NCBI GenBank assembly: GCA_017853205.1
Contig: JAFMKB010000019.1
Span: 1 to 42,267, forward strand
Direction of reading: 5' to 3'
Source of the DNA: Gammaproteobacteria bacterium
GTDB lineage: Bacteria; Pseudomonadota; Gammaproteobacteria; Pseudomonadales; Pseudohongiellaceae
Length of the DNA stretch: 42,267 nt
The stretch's first letter is position 1. Every line of letters starts with the position of its first letter. Shown here piece by piece: positions 37,096 through 42,267 of the stretch. A model generated the notes under the pieces. It saw nothing but the letters and a program-made list of their open reading frames with translations. It did not search any database and was not told the DNA's origin. The translations under genes were made by a program, and so were the position numbers.

Positions 37096-37767
37096 ATGAA
37101 TGAACTTAATCTAAACGTTAGTCGAGCCGACCAGCAGGCCGCCTCGGTAAACAAAGTCGTTCGTAATACCTATACCCTACTTTCTATGACGCTTTTCTTT
37201 AGCGCCCTATGTGCTGTCGCCACCATGGCGCTGGGGTTTGGTCAAGGCGCTGGTCTACTCATGATCATCGGCGGCTTTGTCATGTCATTTGTCGTGAGAG
37301 CAACCGCCGAATCGAGCAAAGGCATCTTGGCAGTCTTTGTTTTTGCGGGCCTCATGGGCGGCGGACTTGGCCCCACGCTGTCAGCCTATCTCGCAGTCTA
37401 TTCAAACGGCGCCGCAATAATTGCGCAAGCGCTTGGCGGTACGGGTCTGATTTTCTTGTCTTTGTCAGGTTATGCCTTAACCACGGGCAGAAATTTTAAT
37501 TTCCTTGGTGGATTTCTCGCCACCGGCATGATGGTCATGCTTGTTGCGATGATAGCCAATATTTTCTTGCAAATTCCTGCTATGAGCTTGGCAATATCGG
37601 GCGCGGTGATCATGCTGATGTCTGGGTTCATCTTGTACGACACAAGTCGCATTGTGAACGGAGGCGAACGAAACTACATCATGGCGACGATCAGTCTCTA
37701 TCTCAGTATTTTCAACTTATTCATTCACCTACTCAATCTTATAGCCGCACTTACAGGCCGCGAATAG
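37096..37767 (+). CDS. yccA: Bax inhibitor-1 family inner membrane protein
   Basis: 223 aa, seven hydrophobic helices, BI-1/YccA family. In E. coli YccA is a substrate and modulator of the FtsH protease and protects the SecY translocon when jammed; the same role is plausible here. The C-terminal INLFIHLLNLIAAL-like pattern (FNLFIHLLNLIAALTGRE) is the family signature. It is transcribed from its own promoter and followed by a 13-bp-stem hairpin. Confidence 0.93.
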   Translation: MNELNLNVSRADQQAASVNKVVRNTYTLLSMTLFFSALCAVATMALGFGQGAGLLMIIGGFVMSFVVRATAESSKGILAVFVFAGLMGGGLGPTLSAYLAVYSNGAAIIAQALGGTGLIFLSLSGYALTTGRNFNFLGGFLATGMMVMLVAMIANIFLQIPAMSLAISGAVIMLMSGFILYDTSRIVNGGERNYIMATISLYLSIFNLFIHLLNLIAALTGRE

Positions 37768-37787
37768 CGAGCGCTGCTAGCTCAAAT

Positions 37788-37820
37788 TAATCTGGGACCC
37801 TCCTCGGGTCCCAGATTATT
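37788..37820. terminator. Strong hairpin after yccA
   Basis: TAATCTGGGACCC (37788-37800) and GGGTCCCAGATTA (37806-37818) form a perfect 13-bp stem with a TCCTC loop, 21 nt after yccA. Only TT then C-rich sequence follows, so the U-tract is poor. It probably still ends or protects the yccA transcript. Confidence 0.6.
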
Positions 37821-37873
37821 CCCCCTAAGCAATCGATTGTTAGCGTCTATTTCCCTAGTCGCTCATCAACGGC

Positions 37874-37879
37874 TACACT
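37874..37879 (+). promoter_or_regulatory. Possible -10 element for the tus operon
   Basis: TACACT at 37874-37879 would place the transcription start at about 37886, one nt before the tusD ATG. There is no good -35 hexamer (TTCCCT, 17 bp upstream) and no Shine-Dalgarno sequence before the ATG. Confidence 0.35.
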
Positions 37880-37886
37880 CTACGCC

Positions 37887-38315
37887 ATGACTTTCCTTGC
37901 TAACACTCCTAAAGCCTCGGGCGCACTGCGCTATACGCTGCTTATCAACGCTGCGCCGCAATCAAGCCAAGGGGCTAAAACGGCGCTGCGGTTCGCTGAG
38001 TCACTTTTGCAGATGGGCCATAACATCGAACGACTCTTTTTCTATGGCGACGGCGTACTGAACGCATCGAGTCTCTCTGTAATGCCGCAGGACGAAATAA
38101 ATATTCCAGCCGCGTGGCATGCGTTGATTGAAGCAAACGGTTTATCTTCTGTTGTCTGTGTGTCATCGGCAATACGCCGCGGTATTGTCGATACTGCGGA
38201 AGCACAGCGACACGAACTTTACGCGGCTAGCTGCTACACGAGCAGTGAGATTGGCGGTCTCGGGCAGTTAATCGAAGCCCTGAGCAACTCCGATAGGATG
38301 CTGAGTTTTGGATAA
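37887..38315 (+). CDS. tusD: Sulfurtransferase complex subunit TusD
   Basis: 142 aa (E. coli 128). It accepts persulfide sulfur from TusA and, within the TusBCD hexamer, passes it to TusE for 2-thiolation of wobble uridine in tRNA-Lys/Glu/Gln. The active Cys91 is seen in CVSSAIRRGIVD. The C-terminal GGLGQLIEALSNSDRMLSFG is typical. About 14 extra residues precede the usual N-terminus; no better start is visible. First gene of tusD-tusC-tusB-tusE. Confidence 0.93.
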   Translation: MTFLANTPKASGALRYTLLINAAPQSSQGAKTALRFAESLLQMGHNIERLFFYGDGVLNASSLSVMPQDEINIPAAWHALIEANGLSSVVCVSSAIRRGIVDTAEAQRHELYAASCYTSSEIGGLGQLIEALSNSDRMLSFG

Positions 38316-38319
38316 CAAT

Positions 38320-38685
38320 ATGCCAAACAAGAAGAGTATAAGTCTTATCGCCAGGCGCGCGCCTTATGGCAGCGACGGCGCAAGGCGAACTTTAGATATC
38401 GCCTTCGCCGCAGCGGTATTCGAACAACCGCTTAACTACATTTTTATCGGAGACGGGGTATTTCAGCTAGTCGCAGGACAAAACCCTATAGAGATTTCTA
38501 GCAAGCCCCAGGGCGCGGCACTTGAAACCCTCGAGCTCTACGGAATAAATGAGGTCTTTGTGCATCGAGGGTCTCTACTCAACCGAGGACTTACTGAGAG
38601 CCATCTCGTCTGCAGCGCGAATTTAATCGAAGATTGCGCGCTCAAGAAGTTAATAGCCGAGTCCACGTATGTCATCAATCTATAG
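38320..38685 (+). CDS. tusC: Sulfurtransferase complex subunit TusC
   Basis: 121 aa from ATG 38320 (E. coli 119), a structural subunit of the TusBCD sulfur-relay complex. RRAPYGSDGARRTLDIAFAAAVF and FIGDGVFQLVAGQNP match the family. An in-frame TTG at 38308 overlaps tusD, but the E. coli alignment supports ATG 38320, four nt after the tusD stop. Confidence 0.92.
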   Translation: MPNKKSISLIARRAPYGSDGARRTLDIAFAAAVFEQPLNYIFIGDGVFQLVAGQNPIEISSKPQGAALETLELYGINEVFVHRGSLLNRGLTESHLVCSANLIEDCALKKLIAESTYVINL

Positions 38686-38717
38686 ACTGTAAGCGCATGA
38701 ACTGAGTAAGGATGATC

Positions 38718-39014
38718 ATGAGTAGTCTTCACATTATTGCGAAAGCCCCTTCGTCAGTGAGCGTTGCGGAGTTGAATGCCCTCGTAGACGATGAAGATGT
38801 GCTTATTTTTATCGAGGACGGTGTCTATTTTGCGCGCACTGAATGCTCACCTGCAGCTTCATTTGCCCAAAAATTCAGACAGCTAGAATGCTACTTTTTG
38901 AAAGAAGATCTCGCTGCCCGCGGTATCGATTTACTCGAGGGCATGCAGACCGTAGACACGCGTGGATTTGTCGCGCTTAGCGCTCGACTGCCGCGGTGTG
39001 TAAGCTGGTATTAA
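38718..39014 (+). CDS. tusB: Sulfurtransferase complex subunit TusB
   Basis: 98 aa from ATG 38718, third subunit of the TusBCD complex (DsrH-like). It begins MSSLHIIAKAPSS and carries IEDGVYFA and YFLKEDLAARGI, as in the family. The AAGGA at 38708-38712 fits ATG 38718 better than ATG 38712. Only 2 nt separate its stop from tusE. Confidence 0.9.
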   Translation: MSSLHIIAKAPSSVSVAELNALVDDEDVLIFIEDGVYFARTECSPAASFAQKFRQLECYFLKEDLAARGIDLLEGMQTVDTRGFVALSARLPRCVSWY

Positions 39015-39016
39015 GC

Positions 39017-39376
39017 ATGACTAGTCCCACAGCCAAAGATGCCTCGCACGCTAAGTTTCCAGAGCGAAACCTCAGTCTTGACGCGGAGGGGTTTCTCAAA
39101 CACCTTTCCGACTGGGATGAGTCAGTAGCCGTGTATCTCGCCGAGAATGAAAATATAAAACTCGAAGAGGCACAATGGGAGGTGATATATCTCCTTCGCG
39201 CGTTCTATCAATCCCACCAAATTGCACCAGCTAACCGCGCTCTCGTAAGTCTCGTTAGGAGAGAGTTCGGCGCTGACAAAGGACAAAGCCGGTATTTAAT
39301 GGGCTTATTTGGTGGTAGTCCTGCTAAAACTGCCGCAAAGGTTGCGGGGCTACCCAGACCTGAGAATTGTCTCTAA
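39017..39376 (+). CDS. tusE: Sulfur carrier/transfer protein TusE
   Basis: 119 aa from ATG 39017 (E. coli 109). It receives sulfur from TusD and hands it to MnmA. The conserved WEVIYLLRAFYQ, KGQSRYLMGLF and AKVAGLPRPENCL are visible; the penultimate Cys of the CL terminus is the persulfide carrier. A GTG at 38996 would overlap tusB and is less likely. It ends 3 nt before the convergent cysG stop. Confidence 0.93.
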   Translation: MTSPTAKDASHAKFPERNLSLDAEGFLKHLSDWDESVAVYLAENENIKLEEAQWEVIYLLRAFYQSHQIAPANRALVSLVRREFGADKGQSRYLMGLFGGSPAKTAAKVAGLPRPENCL

Positions 39377-39379
39377 ATC

Positions 39380-40758
39380 CTAGACAGCGCCAAACCAATC
39401 AAGCTTTTCGCGTAACGACACCACACGACCGACAATAATCAGCGTCGGGGGTTTAATTTCGTCAACAAGAATTTGCTCACGGATCGAAACAAGGTTGGCA
39501 ACGCTGACCTTTTGCTTCCGGGTAGTCCCCTGCTCGATGACAGCAACTGGCATAAATGGATCCATTCCGTGGGCAAGTAGTTCATCACAGATTATTTGAA
39601 GACCACTGAGCCCCATGTAGAACGCAAGCGTTTGCTGTTCGCCTGCGAGCATGGCCCAATCCAGTGGCACGCCTCCCTCTCTAATATGCCCTGTCAGAAA
39701 GCGCACAGACTGCGAGTAGTCCCTGTGCGTCAAGGGAATCCCCGCATAGGTTGCACAACCGGAGGCTGCGGTAATTCCAGGCACAACCTGAAAATCAATT
39801 CCCGCTGCCGCGAGAGACTCAATCTCTTCACCACCTCGGCCAAAGATAAAAGGATCGCCGCCTTTTAGCCGCAAAACTTTTTTACCCTCACGTGCCAAGC
39901 GTACAAGCATTTCGTTAATCGATTCTTGAGGAACCGAATGATTTGATTTTTGCTTGCCGACGAAAATTTTATCCGCATCGGGTCTTAATTTTAACAAGAT
40001 AGATTCGCTTACTAATCTATCAAACAGCACCACATCTGCTTTGTGCATAAGCCTGAGGGCTTTAAGCGTTAAAAGCTCCGGATCACCCGGTCCTGCTCCC
40101 ACGAGATACACCTCTCCTCGCGCGGCAGATGCCCTCTCTGCTTCGTCCAGTATCCGCTTTCTTGCCTCATCCTCTTTGCCCGCATAAACGAGCTCTGGAA
40201 TGTCACCTTCGAGTATTTTCTCCCAGAATCGAGTCCGGTCCTCAAAGCCGCGAATTTTCCCCCTGATTGCATCTCGTAATTGCCGGAGAAGCAAAGCAAG
40301 CCTATCGACGCGCGCAGGCAAAAGCGTTTCGATAAGCCGCTTAATAGATCTGGCAAGTATTGGCGAGGCGCCTCCGCTCGAAATAGCAACGAGAATCGGA
40401 CTGCGATCAACGATTGCCGGTACGATGAAGGTGCAAAGAGCCGGCTGATCGACGACGTTAACTGGAATTGATAGCGCCTTTGCAGCATCACTCACTGCCT
40501 TGTTCACATTGAGGGAATCGGTTGCCGCAATGACGAGCGTTGCCGAAGCGAGGCAGCAAGGTTGAAACTCAGTCGGGCAAACAAGCGCCCCTTCGCGCTT
40601 GCACAAAGACGCCATCTCGTCATCTAGCTTGGGAGCGACTACGTGAAGTTTCGCCCCGGCTCGAGCCAGAAGCGTTGCTTTACGCAAAGCAACTTCCCCG
40701 CCTCCCACAACTACGCAGCGTTTACCCTTAACATCGAGAAACAGCGGCAGTCGCTCCA

Positions 40759-40759
<1 letters not shown>
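39380..40759 (-). CDS. cysG: Siroheme synthase CysG (methyltransferase, dehydrogenase, ferrochelatase)
   Basis: 459 aa (E. coli 457). The N-terminal precorrin-2 dehydrogenase/ferrochelatase domain has an NAD motif VVVGGGEVALRKA (about 15-27) and SSGGASPILARSIK (about 127-140). The C-terminal uroporphyrinogen III methyltransferase domain has VGAGPGDPELLTLKALR (about 219-235), LKGGDPFIFGRGGEE and GITAASGCATYAGIPLTHRDY. It supplies siroheme for sulfite/nitrite reductases. GTG start at 40759 shares one base with the serS stop (TAGTG), so translation is probably coupled. Confidence 0.96.
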
Positions 40760-42045
<1,286 letters not shown>

Positions 42046-42071
42046 CTATAGGGAAAGAAAAAGTCGTTCAG

Positions 42072-42267
42072 CTACGCGAAAACCTTCGCTAACTGCATAC
42101 CGGCGAAAGCCGCGCCAAGACAGAGTGTTACACTGCCGGCTGCGTACGCCATAGCGATATTGTAATTGCCCTGTTGCAGTAACAGAAGCGTCTCTAGGGA
42201 GAATGCGGAAAATGTCGTAAATGAACCAAGAAATCCGACAACCAGAAGAAGTCGCCAAAACTCCCCT
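42072..42267 (-). CDS. crcB: Fluoride ion transporter CrcB/FluC (3' part)
   Basis: Only the last 64 codons are in the window; the 5' part lies beyond the right edge. The reading frame ends at TAG (42074-42072) and contains GFLGSFTTFSAFSLET, the CrcB/Fluc signature with its pore Phe and central-Na+ region, followed by the final membrane helix (AAGSVTLCLGAAFAGMQLA). CrcB forms dimeric fluoride channels that export fluoride. It lies 35 nt upstream of serS and is likely co-transcribed. Confidence 0.93.
   Translation of the reverse strand, partial: GEFWRLLLVVGFLGSFTTFSAFSLETLLLLQQGNYNIAMAYAAGSVTLCLGAAFAGMQLAKVFA

Noticed and set aside
42046-42258. Minus-strand 70-codon frame at the right edge
   Set aside because: The neighbouring frame encodes the recognisable C-terminus of CrcB, including the GFLGSFTTFSAFSLET motif; this frame is its shadow.

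Overview
The window looks like a chromosomal segment of a free-living, probably marine, gammaproteobacterium related to Pseudomonadales/Cellvibrionales (OMG-type) lineages. The evidence is gene order: an sdhCDAB-sucABlpdA-sucCD block, yceD-rpmF-plsX-fabD-fabG-acpP-fabF without fabH, and a yccA/tRNA-Ser(UGA)/tusDCBE/cysG/serS/crcB block arranged as in Pseudomonas. A Vibrio/Shewanella-style TonB2 cluster (DUF3450-ttpC-exbB-exbD-tonB-TPR) is also present, of the kind common in marine bacteria with many TonB-dependent receptors. Assignment below class is inference. No rRNA, CRISPR array, insertion sequence or prophage was found.

Region 1 (1-11390) is a complete TCA-cycle block: succinate dehydrogenase, the 2-oxoglutarate dehydrogenase complex with its own E3, and succinyl-CoA synthetase, closed by a strong UUCG-loop terminator. 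Region 2 (11391-17299) is an unusually structured, approximately 500-nt non-coding leader followed by a six-gene TonB2-type energy-transduction operon and a terminator. Region 3 (17230-21319) holds htpG behind a near-consensus sigma-32 promoter that overlaps the preceding terminator, and convergent argS. Region 4 (21320-30659) is rluC, then yceD-rpmF-plsX-fabD-fabG-acpP-fabF-mltG-tmk-holB, covering fatty-acid synthesis, ribosomal protein L32, peptidoglycan release, dTMP kinase and the clamp-loader delta' subunit. The yceD promoter is placed so that the mRNA should be almost leaderless.

Region 5 (30652-36598) is the accessory-looking part. A minus-strand pair encodes an ALKBH2/3-like AlkB dioxygenase and an L-2-hydroxyglutarate-oxidase-like flavoprotein that overlap. 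A solitary tyrosine recombinase with all catalytic residues follows, with a series of perfect dyads (one with 17-bp arms) upstream. The tail-specific protease prc ends the region. Region 6 (36599-42267) returns to conserved order: tRNA-Ser(UGA), yccA, tusD-tusC-tusB-tusE (wobble-uridine thiolation), and on the minus strand cysG, serS and the 3' end of crcB, which runs off the right edge.

Most genes are ordinary housekeeping genes. The observations most worth following are: the AlkB/2-hydroxyglutarate-oxidase-like pair, a possible cofactor-protection module; the orphan recombinase with its dyad array; the structured leader of the TonB operon; the sigma-32 promoter embedded in a terminator; and the near-leaderless lipid-synthesis operon.
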